Shown here piece after piece: positions 54,024 to 62,923 of a DNA stretch of 64,000 nt; the first letter of the stretch is position 1; the number at the start of each line of letters is the position of its first letter. The notes under the pieces were generated by a model. That model was not told where the DNA came from. It saw only the letters and a list, made by a program, of their open reading frames with translations, and did not search any database. This DNA comes from Alphaproteobacteria bacterium (GTDB taxonomy: Bacteria; Pseudomonadota; Alphaproteobacteria; UBA828), in the NCBI GenBank assembly GCA_022820945.1, contig JAJEEP010000036.1, positions 47,828 to 111,827 on the forward strand. Reading direction: 5' to 3'. The position numbers and the translations under genes were made by a program.

Positions 54024-54854
54024 ATGATCATCCAGACCCAGGCAGAAGAGCGGCCGGATGGCGCCCGCTTCGCCATCACACTCGACGAGCACCTCCAGCT
54101 GGTGGACCAGTTTGCCGAGAATTTCGGCAACGACGACTTCGCGCAGCCCCAGCCGCGCGATTACTTCCGCTACGCTTGCCGCTGGCACGACAAGGGCTGG
54201 AAGGATCTCGACGACAACCCGCCCCTCGATCCCGAGACCGGCTTTCCCTACAACCTGGTGGAGACACCGATCCCCATCATCACGCTCACCGGCTGCCGCT
54301 CGCCCGAGTACAACGAGGCGCACCACGCCTATTGCGGGCTGCTGGACAGCATGCACATCTGGGGCCTCTACAACGGCCGCTACGGCATGTCCGACAAGGT
54401 GCTGATCGACATCGTGCCGGAGCAGCACAAGCTCGCCGCTCAAACTATGCTCAATACCGAGCGCCAGCGTCAGGAGCGGCTCACCGCCGTGCTGCAGGGC
54501 GATCCCGAGACCGCGCCCTGGGTGGAGCACGAGCGGCTCTTCGCCAACTACAAGGCGCTGCAGTTCTTCGACACCTTCGCCCTCTACTTCAACTGCGTGC
54601 ATCCGGAGGGACGCGGCGAGAGCACCTTCGCCAACGTGCCGCGCGGTGTCGGCGACGATGTCGATATCGAGGTCAAGGCACTTGGCGATGGCGTCTACAG
54701 CCTCGATCCCTATCCCTTCCGCGACGATAGCCTGGACGTCTCGTTCACTGGCCGCCATCTCGCGCCGGTCGGCCCGGACGATGCACCCGACATGGCGGCA
54801 GTGATGCGGGAGACCCCGCGCGAGCGCCAGAGCGCCCGGCTGGTCGCGGCCTGA
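54024..54854 (+). CDS. DUF3891-like protein
   Basis: The 276-residue product resembles DUF3891. It has a region rich in His, Asp and Trp: RYACRWHDKGWKDLDDNP near residue 51, SPEYNEAHHAYCGLLDSMHIWGLY in pieces near residue 95, and EHERLFANYKALQFFDTFALYFN near 170. Spaced histidines and aspartates suggest an HD-like metal enzyme, but this is inference. The ATG at 54024 follows CAGGGGGGACGCC. Soluble, no signal peptide. Confidence 0.6.
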   Translation: MIIQTQAEERPDGARFAITLDEHLQLVDQFAENFGNDDFAQPQPRDYFRYACRWHDKGWKDLDDNPPLDPETGFPYNLVETPIPIITLTGCRSPEYNEAHHAYCGLLDSMHIWGLYNGRYGMSDKVLIDIVPEQHKLAAQTMLNTERQRQERLTAVLQGDPETAPWVEHERLFANYKALQFFDTFALYFNCVHPEGRGESTFANVPRGVGDDVDIEVKALGDGVYSLDPYPFRDDSLDVSFTGRHLAPVGPDDAPDMAAVMRETPRERQSARLVAA

Positions 54855-54891
54855 GCGCCGCGCCGCACGCATCCGAGATCAGGAGGAAGCC

Positions 54892-55404
54892 GTGCCGGCC
54901 GCCGCGCGCCCGAGCCCCGTCGACGTATTGGGCCTCGACCATGTCGTGCTCCGGGTGGCGGACATCGACGCCTCGCTCGAATGGTACGAGCGGGTGCTCG
55001 GCTGCACGGTCGAGCGCCGGATCGAGAGCTTCGGGCTCTACCAGCTCCGCGCGGGGACGAATCTGATCGACCTGGTTCCCGTTGCGAGCAAGGCCGGCAA
55101 GCCTGGCGGCGGCGCGCCGGGCAAGACGCGGCGCAACATGGAGCATTTTGCCCTCCGGCTCGCTTCGTTCGACGAGAAGAAGCTCCGCCGCTATTTGAAG
55201 AGGCGCGGCATCGAGGCAGGCGAGACGGTGCGGCGCTACGGCGCCGACGGCCACGGACCCTCGCTCTACCTCACCGACCCGGACGGCAACACCGTGGAGC
55301 TCAAGGGACCGCCCGACGTGGACCAGACCGAGAGAGTGGCCGCCGCCGAGTATCCGGCCCGCAGGCGCAGGCGGGCCGCAGTCAAACGGAGTGCGCAGGC
55401 ATGA
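54892..55404 (+). CDS. VOC-family protein
   Basis: The 170-residue product has glyoxalase-fold motifs: LDHVVLRVADIDASLEWYERVLG near residue 13, FGLYQLRAGTNLIDLVP near residue 44, MEHFALRLASFDE near residue 83 and LTDPDGNTVELKG near 125. Metal ligands (His, Glu) are conserved. Starts with GTG. The MDR gene start overlaps its stop (ATGA at 55401-55404), so both are translated together. A basic tail ends the protein. Confidence 0.84.
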   Translation: MPAAARPSPVDVLGLDHVVLRVADIDASLEWYERVLGCTVERRIESFGLYQLRAGTNLIDLVPVASKAGKPGGGAPGKTRRNMEHFALRLASFDEKKLRRYLKRRGIEAGETVRRYGADGHGPSLYLTDPDGNTVELKGPPDVDQTERVAAAEYPARRRRRAAVKRSAQA

Positions 55405-56447
55405 AGGCGGTCGTCATCCACCGTCACGGCGGACCGGAGGAACTCGTCTATGAGGACATCGAGACGCCCGAGGTCGGACCCGAAGACGTCCTCATCAATC
55501 TGGAGACGGTGGGCCTCAATCATTTCGACCTCGACGTCTGCGACGGCATCTCTGGCTATCTCAGTCTCGACATGCCGCACATTCTGGGCGTCGAGGGTGC
55601 GGGCACGGTGGTAGAGACAGGCAGCGCGGTAAGCGCCTTTCGGCCCGGCGACCGGGTCATGCCGTTCCTCACCATCACGTCGGGCCTCTGCCGGCACAGG
55701 GTGTGCAACTGCGCGCTGGGCATGGACAACATCTGCCTCGACTTCGAGAAGCTGGGCGTGACCTGCTGGGGCACCTATGCGGAGTACGTCAAGGTCTCCC
55801 ACCACAACGTGATCCGAATTCCCGACGGTGTCTCCGCGCTGGACGCGGCGGCGGGGCAGGTCGCCTTCGCCACGGCCTGGGAGCTGGTGGTGAAGAAGGC
55901 GCAGGTGCGCCAGGGCGAGGACGTGCTCATCAATGCCGCCGGCAGCGGCGTCGGCTCGGCCGCAATCCAGTGCGCTCGCGTCGCCGGAGCGCGGATCATC
56001 GCCACCGCCGGCTCTGACGAGAAGCTCGCGCGTGCCCGGCAGCTTGGTGCAGACGAGATCATCAACTACAACAACCCGCGCGAGATCGGCGACGCGGTTC
56101 GCGGTCTCACCGATGGGCGCGGCGTGGACGTTTGTATCGAGATGGTGGGCGGTTCGGTGCTACAGCAGAGTCTCGACGCGCTCGCGCTCAACGGACGCCT
56201 GGCGACCTGCGGGGCGCACGCGGGCGAGAAGGTCGAGATCGACATGATCGAGTTCTTCCGCAAGCAGATCACCATGACCAGCTGCCACTTCGCGCCGAAG
56301 TCGACCAATCACGAGGTCCTTCACCTGATGGAGCAGGGCAAGCTCAGGCCTGTGATCGGCGAAGTCCTGCCGCTGGCCGAGATGCGCACCGCCCACGAAC
56401 GCCTTGCCGCGCGCGCCGTCTTCGGCAAGATCGTGCTCGAAGTTTAG
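55401..56447 (+). CDS. MDR-superfamily alcohol dehydrogenase / quinone oxidoreductase
   Basis: The 348-residue protein has a GroES-like N-domain and a Rossmann domain with INAAGSGVGSAAIQCARVAG near residues 174-193. LGADEIINYNNP and VDVCIEMVGG follow. Cysteines in GLCRHRVCNCALGMDNIC near residues 95-112 resemble the structural-zinc lobe. It should reduce or oxidise a carbonyl or alkene with NADPH. It is coupled to the VOC gene and followed by a pseudo-ATPase gene 11 nt downstream. Confidence 0.88.
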   Translation: MKAVVIHRHGGPEELVYEDIETPEVGPEDVLINLETVGLNHFDLDVCDGISGYLSLDMPHILGVEGAGTVVETGSAVSAFRPGDRVMPFLTITSGLCRHRVCNCALGMDNICLDFEKLGVTCWGTYAEYVKVSHHNVIRIPDGVSALDAAAGQVAFATAWELVVKKAQVRQGEDVLINAAGSGVGSAAIQCARVAGARIIATAGSDEKLARARQLGADEIINYNNPREIGDAVRGLTDGRGVDVCIEMVGGSVLQQSLDALALNGRLATCGAHAGEKVEIDMIEFFRKQITMTSCHFAPKSTNHEVLHLMEQGKLRPVIGEVLPLAEMRTAHERLAARAVFGKIVLEV

Positions 56448-56458
56448 TGGAGCGAGCG

Positions 56459-57442
56459 ATGGCAGAACTTGAGTTGCGTAAAGTCGACCGTTGGCATCAC
56501 CGGCGCGTTATCCTCGACGAGCTGAGCATGAAGGCGCCGTCGGGACGCATCACCGCGATCCTGGGCGACGAGGAGTCGGGCCGTCTCACGACGCTCAAGG
56601 TCATCGCCGGGATCGAGAAGCCGCAGGGCGGTTCCATCCTGATCGACGGAGAGGACGTGCTCGCGCAGCGGGAGGGGATTCGCGAAGCCGCGATGATCTT
56701 CCGAAACGCGGCGTTGATGCCCCACAAGACGGCTCTCGAGAACATCGCTTATCCACTCAGGATCGCCCGCTTCGATCGGGAGACCATCGAGGCCCGCGTG
56801 CTCGCTGTCGGCGAGCACTTCGGCATCACCGACATTCTCGCGCAGCGCCCCAAGAAGCTTACCGACGTTCAGTGTTACCAGGTCGGCCTCGCCCGCGCGC
56901 TGGTGCGCGACCCCGGAGTCTACCTCTTCGAGCTGCCGACGGAGGAGGAGCCGGACGTCCGCGAGCTCGCCATCTCCGAGATGCGGCGGCTCAGGGATGA
57001 GTTTGGCCGCACCGTGGTTTATGCCGCCGGGACTGCCGAGGAAGCGCAGGATCTCGCCGATTGGGTCGTCGTGCTTCACGAGGGGCACAGGCTGCAGATG
57101 GGGAGTCCCGGGAAGATCGTGGAACGGCCGGCGTCGCGCCGGGTCGCCAAGCTCTTCGGCGCCAGGCTCCGTGCCGCGCACGTGGAAGAGACGGAGGAAA
57201 ACGCGGTCACGGTCAGCCTCAAGGATGGCGCCGTCCTCACGCTCCCCTGGGAGAGCGACGAGGCGGCCGCCGGGGAGCGCGCCACCCTCGCCATCTGGCC
57301 GGAGCACATTGACCGCGAGGGCGACGAGGCGGTCTACCCGCCCGAGCAGTGCTATCTGTTCAACCAGCGCGGACGGCTGGTGGCCGGCCCGTTCGGGGTG
57401 CCACCAAAGAAAAAGCCGAAGCGCGCCGCCCGCCGGCGGTGA
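56459..57442 (+). CDS. Degenerate MalK-like ABC ATPase (probable pseudo-enzyme)
   Basis: The 327-residue protein keeps the CUT1 ATPase fold and length but has lost its catalytic residues. Walker A is GDEESGRLT at 36-44 (Lys42 is Arg, Ser43 is Leu). The Q-loop glutamine is Arg82, LSGGQ is LTDVQ at 134-138, Walker B DEP is ELP at 158-160, and the H-loop His is Gly191. VGLARALVRDP and the TOBE-like C-domain remain. An intact frame with all motifs altered indicates a retained non-hydrolysing protein rather than decay. No permease or binding protein is adjacent. ATG at 56459 has GGAG upstream; GTG at 56447 overlaps the MDR stop. Confidence 0.8.
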   Translation: MAELELRKVDRWHHRRVILDELSMKAPSGRITAILGDEESGRLTTLKVIAGIEKPQGGSILIDGEDVLAQREGIREAAMIFRNAALMPHKTALENIAYPLRIARFDRETIEARVLAVGEHFGITDILAQRPKKLTDVQCYQVGLARALVRDPGVYLFELPTEEEPDVRELAISEMRRLRDEFGRTVVYAAGTAEEAQDLADWVVVLHEGHRLQMGSPGKIVERPASRRVAKLFGARLRAAHVEETEENAVTVSLKDGAVLTLPWESDEAAAGERATLAIWPEHIDREGDEAVYPPEQCYLFNQRGRLVAGPFGVPPKKKPKRAARRR

Positions 57443-57651
57443 GTGGCGATTCGGAGTTTCGAACCCCTCTTTGTTGTGGGGCGATGCAGTCTTGTCTTGC
57501 TCCAGTATTTCTCGCGAGCGATCACCCACTAACAGACAAGAACCCCAATATATAGCGACGAAAATTAGCATAACAGCCATATATTGTAAGTATTGACGGC
57601 AACAGAAACATGCCGCAATCGACGATTCATTGTGCGGGTCGAGCGGCCTCG

Positions 57652-57681
57652 TTGCCATTCATGCGTCGTCCGCACTAGAAT
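57652..57681 (+). promoter_or_regulatory. Possible sigma-70-like promoter of pcm
   Basis: TTGCCA (57652-57657) and TAGAAT (57676-57681) are 18 nt apart, 39 nt before the pcm ATG. The rest of the 278-bp gap after 57443 is AT-rich and contains an 8-bp inverted repeat (TCTTGTCT at 57490 with AGACAAGA at 57534) but no gene. Confidence 0.35.
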
Positions 57682-57720
57682 GAAGCAGAAACGTCTGCCC
57701 CCTAAAGGATTTTCCATCAG

Positions 57721-58377
57721 ATGATCGACCACGCTGTGGCGCGTCGCAATATGGTGACGGGCCAAATCATGACCAACCGCGTCACCGACGAGCGGCTGAT
57801 CGATGCGATGGCGGAAATCCCGCGCGAGCGCTTCGTTCCGCACGCCAAGCGGGGCGTCGCCTACGTGGACGAGGACGTGGAGATCGCGTCCGGACGCTAC
57901 CTGATGGAGCCGATGGTGCTCGCGCGCCTGTTGCAGGAAGCCGACATAACGGCGAACGACATGGTCCTCGATGTCGGCTGCGGCACGGGCTACGCATCGG
58001 CGGTCCTGGCCCGCCTCGCCGCCACAGTCATCGCTTTGGATGTCGACGAGTCTCTTGCTGCCGAGGCCGAGCGTGCATTGAGCGCCGTCGGCGCCGACAA
58101 CGCGATCGTGGTGACCGGCTCTCTCGCCGAAGGGTACGCTCAGCAGGCGCCCTACGACGTGATTCTGGTGGGCGGCGCGGTGGATCACCTGCCGCAGGCG
58201 CTTGCGGATCAATTGGCCGAGGCGGGCAGGATCGTGGGCGTCGTGCGCAAACCCGGCAGTGTGGGGCAGGCGACCCTCTGGGCGCGGCATCGGGGTGCGC
58301 TTTCCAGCCGTAGCCTGTTCGAGGCGACGCTTCCGTCGCTACCCGGAATCGCCCGGCCCGTGAGCTTCGAGTTCTAG
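57721..58377 (+). CDS. pcm: Protein-L-isoaspartate O-methyltransferase
   Basis: The 218-residue enzyme methylates isoaspartyl residues in damaged proteins. SAM motif I is VLDVGCGTGYASAVLARL near residues 81-98, preceded by AMAEIPRERFVP near residue 29 and MEPMVLARLL near residue 62. The post-I motif VDHLPQALADQL lies near residue 156. It is the first gene of a pcm-rhodanese-tolC run found in many alphaproteobacteria. Confidence 0.9.
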   Translation: MIDHAVARRNMVTGQIMTNRVTDERLIDAMAEIPRERFVPHAKRGVAYVDEDVEIASGRYLMEPMVLARLLQEADITANDMVLDVGCGTGYASAVLARLAATVIALDVDESLAAEAERALSAVGADNAIVVTGSLAEGYAQQAPYDVILVGGAVDHLPQALADQLAEAGRIVGVVRKPGSVGQATLWARHRGALSSRSLFEATLPSLPGIARPVSFEF

Positions 58378-58380
58378 ATC

Positions 58381-58710
58381 ATGGACGGTGAGGTGCCCGC
58401 GCTTTCGGTCGGGGAATTCGCGGCGCTGCGCGCGGACCGGGGGTCTTATGCGCTGCTCGATGTGCGAGAGCCTTGGGAGGTAGCGCTCGGCGCGCTGCCG
58501 GAGGCGTTGACCATCCCCATGAACGCGCTGCCCGACCGGCTCGACGCGCTGCCGGCGGATCGCCCGCTGGTGGTGCTCTGCCACCACGGCCAGCGGAGCG
58601 CCCACGTCACCGCCTGGCTCCGGCGGCTCGGTTACGACAACGCGGTCAATCTGGACGGCGGCATCGACGCGTGGTCGCGCATGGTCGATCCCGCCATGCC
58701 GACCTACTGA
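58381..58710 (+). CDS. Rhodanese-like domain protein
   Basis: The 109-residue single-domain rhodanese has LLDVREPWEVALGALPEA near residue 20 and the active-site loop LCHHGQRSAHVTAWLRRLG near residue 64, where the cysteine C65 carries the persulfide. Ends with LDGGIDAWS, typical. It begins 3 nt after the pcm stop and is followed by tolC 12 nt later. Function is probably sulfur transfer or persulfide handling. Confidence 0.9.
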   Translation: MDGEVPALSVGEFAALRADRGSYALLDVREPWEVALGALPEALTIPMNALPDRLDALPADRPLVVLCHHGQRSAHVTAWLRRLGYDNAVNLDGGIDAWSRMVDPAMPTY

Positions 58711-58722
58711 AAGGAGCGGCCC

Positions 58723-60123
58723 ATGACCCACACTCGACGGCACTCCGTGATCGGAAGAATCGCGCTCGGCGCACTGGCAGGCGCACTCTTCGCTGGCGCG
58801 TCTGCGTTTTCCCAAGGCGCCGCTGCGCAGACCCTGGAGGAAGCGCTCGTCCACGCCTACCAGAGCAACCCGACTCTGCAGGCGGAGCGCGCCCGGCTCC
58901 GGGCGGTGGATGAGGAGGTGCCCGCGGCGCTAGCCGGCTGGCAACCCACGGTGGAGATCGCCGGCGACCTCGGCGTTTCGTACAGCAAGACGGACGGCAT
59001 GGTTCCCAACGCCGGCAGCCATAGCGTTGTCCCTCACGGCGTCGGGCTCACGGCGACAGCCCCCGTCTATCAAGGCGGGCGGGTGGCCGCCCAAATCGAT
59101 TCGGCCGAGAGCCGGGTCGTCGCGGGCAGGGCGCAGCTTCAGGCGGTGGAACAGTCGATCCTGCTCAACACGGTGACCGCCTACATGGACGTGCTCCGCT
59201 ACGACGCCGAGATCGAGCTCAGCCGCAGCAGCGAGCGGGTGGTGGGCCGCCAGCTGCAGGCGGCGAGGGACCGGCTCGAGGTCGGCGAGGTGACACGCAC
59301 CGATGTGGCACAGGCCGAGGCCCGACTGGCGCAGGCCGGCGCGGAGCGTGTGGCGGCCGAGGGCGGCATGATGTCCGCCCGCGCCATGTACCAGCAGGTG
59401 ACCGGCCGCCCGCCGGGCACGCTTTCCTGGCCGCCCGTTCCCATGGGCCTGCCGAAGACGGAGGAAGACGCCCTGGGTGCCGCAAACGACGCCAACCCGT
59501 CGATCAGGGCGGCCTCGTTTATCGCGCAAGCGGCGCAGGCGGATATCGAAGCGGCCGCTGCGGCGCTCAGGCCGCAGGTCGCCATCGTGGGCGATGTTAG
59601 CCAGCGCTTCGACTCCTCGGACCTCATTGAGCAGACCACGGATGCCTCGATCAGGGCCAGCGTGCGTGTGCCGCTCTATCAGGGTGGCGCCGCGAACGCG
59701 CGCATCCGTCAATCGAAGCAGATCGCGGCACAGCGGCTGCTTGAGCTCGATCAGTCCCGGCGCACGGTGCAGGAGCAGGTCTCTCAGGCCTGGAGAGCGC
59801 TCACGTCGGCGCGGGCGCAAATTACCGCGTTCGAATCGCAGGTGGCCGCAGCGGCCGTCGCGCTGGACGGCGTCGAGCAGGAGACGCAGGTCGGTTTGCG
59901 CACCACGCTCGATGTGCTGGACGCCGAACAGGAGCACTTCAGGGCGCAAATCAACCTGATCCGGACGAAGCGGGAAGAGATCGTCGCCGCCTATCAGGTG
60001 AAGGCGGCGATCGGCGCGCTGACCGCACAGCAGCTCGGGCTTCCAGTCGACTTGTACGACCCGGAAAAGCACTATCGGAGCGTGCGCGGGAGCCCCGGAG
60101 GGTGGCTGTGGTCGGACGAATGA
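58723..60123 (+). CDS. tolC: TolC-family outer-membrane channel
   Basis: The 466-residue protein has a signal peptide with cleavage probably after AAAQ near residue 38 and two TolC repeats of long helices. It begins TLEEALVHAYQSNPTL, the family signature, and later has QVGLRTTLDVLDAEQEHF near residue 390. It forms a trimeric channel for type I secretion and RND efflux. Starts 12 nt after the rhodanese gene. Confidence 0.92.
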   Translation: MTHTRRHSVIGRIALGALAGALFAGASAFSQGAAAQTLEEALVHAYQSNPTLQAERARLRAVDEEVPAALAGWQPTVEIAGDLGVSYSKTDGMVPNAGSHSVVPHGVGLTATAPVYQGGRVAAQIDSAESRVVAGRAQLQAVEQSILLNTVTAYMDVLRYDAEIELSRSSERVVGRQLQAARDRLEVGEVTRTDVAQAEARLAQAGAERVAAEGGMMSARAMYQQVTGRPPGTLSWPPVPMGLPKTEEDALGAANDANPSIRAASFIAQAAQADIEAAAAALRPQVAIVGDVSQRFDSSDLIEQTTDASIRASVRVPLYQGGAANARIRQSKQIAAQRLLELDQSRRTVQEQVSQAWRALTSARAQITAFESQVAAAAVALDGVEQETQVGLRTTLDVLDAEQEHFRAQINLIRTKREEIVAAYQVKAAIGALTAQQLGLPVDLYDPEKHYRSVRGSPGGWLWSDE

Positions 60124-60150
60124 TCGTTATCGACGCGGGAGAGTAAGGAC

Positions 60151-60747
60151 ATGGAGAAACCGGCGCTGGCCGATCACCCGATCAACGAGGCAATGAAGCG
60201 ACGCTGGAGCCCGCGCGCGTTCGACCCGCGCCCCATGCCCCGTGCGGACATTCTCACGCTGCTGGAGGCCGCCCGCTGGGCGGCGTCGAGCTTCAACCAG
60301 CAGCCCTGGCACTTCCTGGTTGCGACCAGGGATCAGGAGGAACGGTTCGCGCTGCTGCTCGACTGCCTGGTGCCAGGCAACCAGGTGTGGGCGCGGAACG
60401 CATCGCTGCTCATCCTCACAGTCACCAAGCGATCCTTCGACCACAACGATTCGCCCAACAGTTGCTGCGTCCACGACATCGGCCTTGCCGCCTGCCAGCT
60501 CGTCCTGCAGGCCACAGAACTCGGCTACGCAACCCATCAGATGGCCGGCATCGAGGCGGACAAGATCCGGGAAGTCTATGGCGTGCCGGAGGGCTACGAT
60601 CCCGTAACCGGGATCGCCGTCGGCTATCCCGGAGACCCGGATTCGCTGCCCGACGACCTCCGCGAGATGGAGTTGGGCGCGCGCACGCGGCGCCCCTTCA
60701 ACGAATATGTATTCGCCGACCGCTGGGGCCAGCCTGCCGGCTATTGA
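60151..60747 (+). CDS. Nitroreductase-family protein
   Basis: The 198-residue flavoprotein has the FMN-binding RRWSPRAFDP near residue 17, LLEAARWAASSFNQQPWHFLV near residues 36-56 and GLAACQLVLQATELGYATHQMAG near residue 112. It uses NAD(P)H to reduce nitro compounds, quinones or similar. Some relatives act in F420 or B12 metabolism. It is 27 nt after tolC. Confidence 0.88.
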   Translation: MEKPALADHPINEAMKRRWSPRAFDPRPMPRADILTLLEAARWAASSFNQQPWHFLVATRDQEERFALLLDCLVPGNQVWARNASLLILTVTKRSFDHNDSPNSCCVHDIGLAACQLVLQATELGYATHQMAGIEADKIREVYGVPEGYDPVTGIAVGYPGDPDSLPDDLREMELGARTRRPFNEYVFADRWGQPAGY

Positions 60748-60815
60748 CGGTTTCTGTCCGCACACGCACGCGCGCCGCCCGCGCGAAGACCTACGGATCG
60801 ATCTCGGAGCAAGGG

Positions 60816-61253
60816 ATGTCCGACTTCCACGTGAGCGTCGGCGAGCAGGTCACGTTCTCCAAGACCGTCGGCGAAAGCGACGTCTACCTGTTCGCAGGCA
60901 TCACCGGCGATCTGAACGGTCTGCACGTGAACGAGCAGTACATGTCCGGGACGTCCTACGGGCATCGCATCGCCCACGGGGCTCTCCTGGTCGGTTTCAT
61001 GTCGACCACGTCGACCATGATGATCGCCCGATGCGATGAGAGGGGGGGCGACGAGACCCCCGTTTCGCTCGGTTACGACCGCATTCGCTTCACCGCGCCG
61101 GTCTACATCAACGATACGGTGAGCGTGACCTATACGGTCGCCGAGATCGACGAAGAGCGCCGCCGCGCGCTTTCCGACATCGAGGTGGTCAATCAGCGGG
61201 GCGAGACCGTCGCCGTGGCGCAGCACATCATCAAGTGGGTGCCTCCGGCGTAG
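60816..61253 (+). CDS. MaoC-like (R)-enoyl-CoA hydratase
   Basis: The 145-residue hot-dog-fold protein has the hydratase motif FAGITGDLNGLHVNEQY near residues 25-41, where Asp and His are catalytic, and HRIAHGALLVGFMS near residue 50. It hydrates (2E)-enoyl-CoA to the R-3-hydroxyacyl-CoA, as in polyhydroxyalkanoate supply. The ATG follows GGAGCAAGG. It is probably co-transcribed with the DUF427 gene 27 nt downstream. Confidence 0.88.
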   Translation: MSDFHVSVGEQVTFSKTVGESDVYLFAGITGDLNGLHVNEQYMSGTSYGHRIAHGALLVGFMSTTSTMMIARCDERGGDETPVSLGYDRIRFTAPVYINDTVSVTYTVAEIDEERRRALSDIEVVNQRGETVAVAQHIIKWVPPA

Positions 61254-61280
61254 GCGACGAGCGGCAGGAGGGGAGCGAAT

Positions 61281-61565
61281 ATGGCGCGCGCACTCTGGCA
61301 GGGGCAGGTCATTGCAGAGTCCAAGACGTGGGAAAGTGTGGAGGGAAACGTCTATTTTCCGCCCGACGCCGTGGACAGCGCGTTTCTTACGCCGAGCGAG
61401 ACGACCACCGTCTGCGGCTGGAAGGGCACGGCCCACTACTACACGCTCACCGTCGACGGCGCGCGAAACGCCGATGCCGCGTGGCATTACCCTGACCCCA
61501 AGCCTGCGGCCGAGAATATCCGCGACCATGTCGCGTTCTGGCGGGGTGTCACCGTCGAGACCTGA
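61281..61565 (+). CDS. DUF427 family protein
   Basis: The 94-residue protein has the DUF427 pattern: ESVEGNVYFPPDAV near residue 18, then TVCGWKGTAHYYTL near residue 43 and AAWHYPDPKPAAENIRDHVAFW near 66. The family is small and soluble, with no assigned reaction. The length is standard. It lies between a MaoC hydratase and a HisD-like gene. Confidence 0.85.
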   Translation: MARALWQGQVIAESKTWESVEGNVYFPPDAVDSAFLTPSETTTVCGWKGTAHYYTLTVDGARNADAAWHYPDPKPAAENIRDHVAFWRGVTVET

Positions 61566-61633
61566 GCCCGGGGCGCCAATTGGCCACACTCGCGCTCGCG
61601 CCGTGAGGCGCGCAACAGGGAGCAGGAATTCCG

Positions 61634-62923
61634 ATGCCTCGATATCTGAAGACCGGCATCAGCGCCGCCGAAGCGGCGGAGGCCGACGAGAAGGTCCGCC
61701 GCGTGGTGGAAGACGCGTTGAACGACATCGCGAAGCGGGGCGATGCGGCCGTGCGCGAGATGTCGATCAAGTTCGACCGCTGGGAGCGTGACGACTTCCG
61801 GCTCAGCGAGGCGGAGATCGAGGCCTGCCTGGACCGGCTGCCAGGCCAGGACCGCGAGGACATCCTCTTTGCTCAGGAGCAAATTCGCAATTTCGCGCAG
61901 GCTCAGCGCGACGCGTTGCAGGATGTCGAGGTCGAGACCCTGCCGGGCGTGGTGCTGGGCCACAGGAACATCCCGGTCAATGCGATTGGCTGTTACGTGC
62001 CGGGCGGCAAGTACCCGATGGTGGCATCCGCCCACATGTCGGTGGTGACGGCAAAGGTGGCGGGCGTCGAGCGCATTGCGACCTGCGCGCCGCCCTTCGA
62101 GGGCAGCCCCGCGCCTGCCATCGTCGCGGCCCAGCACCTTGCAGGCGCTGACGAGATCTACGTGCTGGGCGGCATCCAGGCGGTGGGCGCCATGGCGCTC
62201 GGGACGGGAAGCATCGAGCCGGTGGACATGCTGGTGGGCCCCGGCAACGCCTTCGTGGCGGAGGCCAAGCGCCAGCTCTTCGGCCGCGTCGGTATCGACC
62301 TGCTGGCGGGGCCGACCGAGACCCTGGTGATCGCCGACGAGACCGTGGACGGCGAGCTCTGCGCCGCCGATCTTCTGGGCCAGGCCGAGCACGGTCCGAC
62401 CTCGCCGGCAACGCTGCTGACCAACTCGGAGACCCTTGCGCGGCAGACGATGGCCGAGGTCGAGCGTCAGCTCGGCATCCTGCCGACGGCGGGGATCGCG
62501 GGCCGGGCGTGGCGCGACTACGGCCAGGTGATCGTCTGCGACACGCTCGACGAGATGGTGACGGTGGCGGACGAGATCGCCGCCGAGCACGTGCAGGTGA
62601 TGACCGAGGATCCGGACTGGTTCCTCGGTCGCATGACCAACTACGGGGCGCTTTTCCTCGGCCCCCGCACCAACGTCTCTTATGGCGACAAGGTGATAGG
62701 CACGAACCACACGCTGCCCACGCGCAAGGCCGCGCGCTACACCGGCGGCCTCTGGGTCGGCAAGTTTCTCAAGACCTGCACCTACCAGCGGGTGCTGACG
62801 GACGAGGCGTCGACCGTGGTCGGCGAGTATTGCTCCAGGCTCTGCGCGCTCGAAGGCTTCGCCGGGCACAAGGAGCAGGCGGATATCCGTGTGCGCCGGT
62901 ATGGCGGCAAGAACCTTGCCTGA
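61634..62923 (+). CDS. Histidinol-dehydrogenase-family protein, sulfopropanediol-dehydrogenase (HpsN)-like
   Basis: The 429-residue protein has the HisD fold: [18 protein letters not shown] near residue 117, [15 protein letters not shown] near residue 227, [12 protein letters not shown] near residue 250 and [17 protein letters not shown] near residue 356. In true HisD the equivalent motifs are QAEHDP and SHVLPT; the differences and the [14 protein letters not shown] stretch fit the HpsN subfamily that oxidises 2,3-dihydroxypropane-1-sulfonate. No his genes are nearby, and an SDR gene overlaps its 3' end. Substrate is inferred only. Confidence 0.8.
   Translation: MPRYLKTGISAAEAAEADEKVRRVVEDALNDIAKRGDAAVREMSIKFDRWERDDFRLSEAEIEACLDRLPGQDREDILFAQEQIRNFAQAQRDALQDVEVETLPGVVLGHRNIPVNAIGCYVPGGKYPMVASAHMSVVTAKVAGVERIATCAPPFEGSPAPAIVAAQHLAGADEIYVLGGIQAVGAMALGTGSIEPVDMLVGPGNAFVAEAKRQLFGRVGIDLLAGPTETLVIADETVDGELCAADLLGQAEHGPTSPATLLTNSETLARQTMAEVERQLGILPTAGIAGRAWRDYGQVIVCDTLDEMVTVADEIAAEHVQVMTEDPDWFLGRMTNYGALFLGPRTNVSYGDKVIGTNHTLPTRKAARYTGGLWVGKFLKTCTYQRVLTDEASTVVGEYCSRLCALEGFAGHKEQADIRVRRYGGKNLA

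Noticed and set aside
57460..57500. A T-arm-like TTCGAACCCC stretch suggesting a tRNA
   Set aside because: No matching acceptor, D or anticodon arms could be found on either strand.
61634..62923. Histidine-biosynthesis hisD
   Set aside because: Key motifs differ from histidinol dehydrogenase and no other his gene is nearby; the HpsN-like subfamily fits better.
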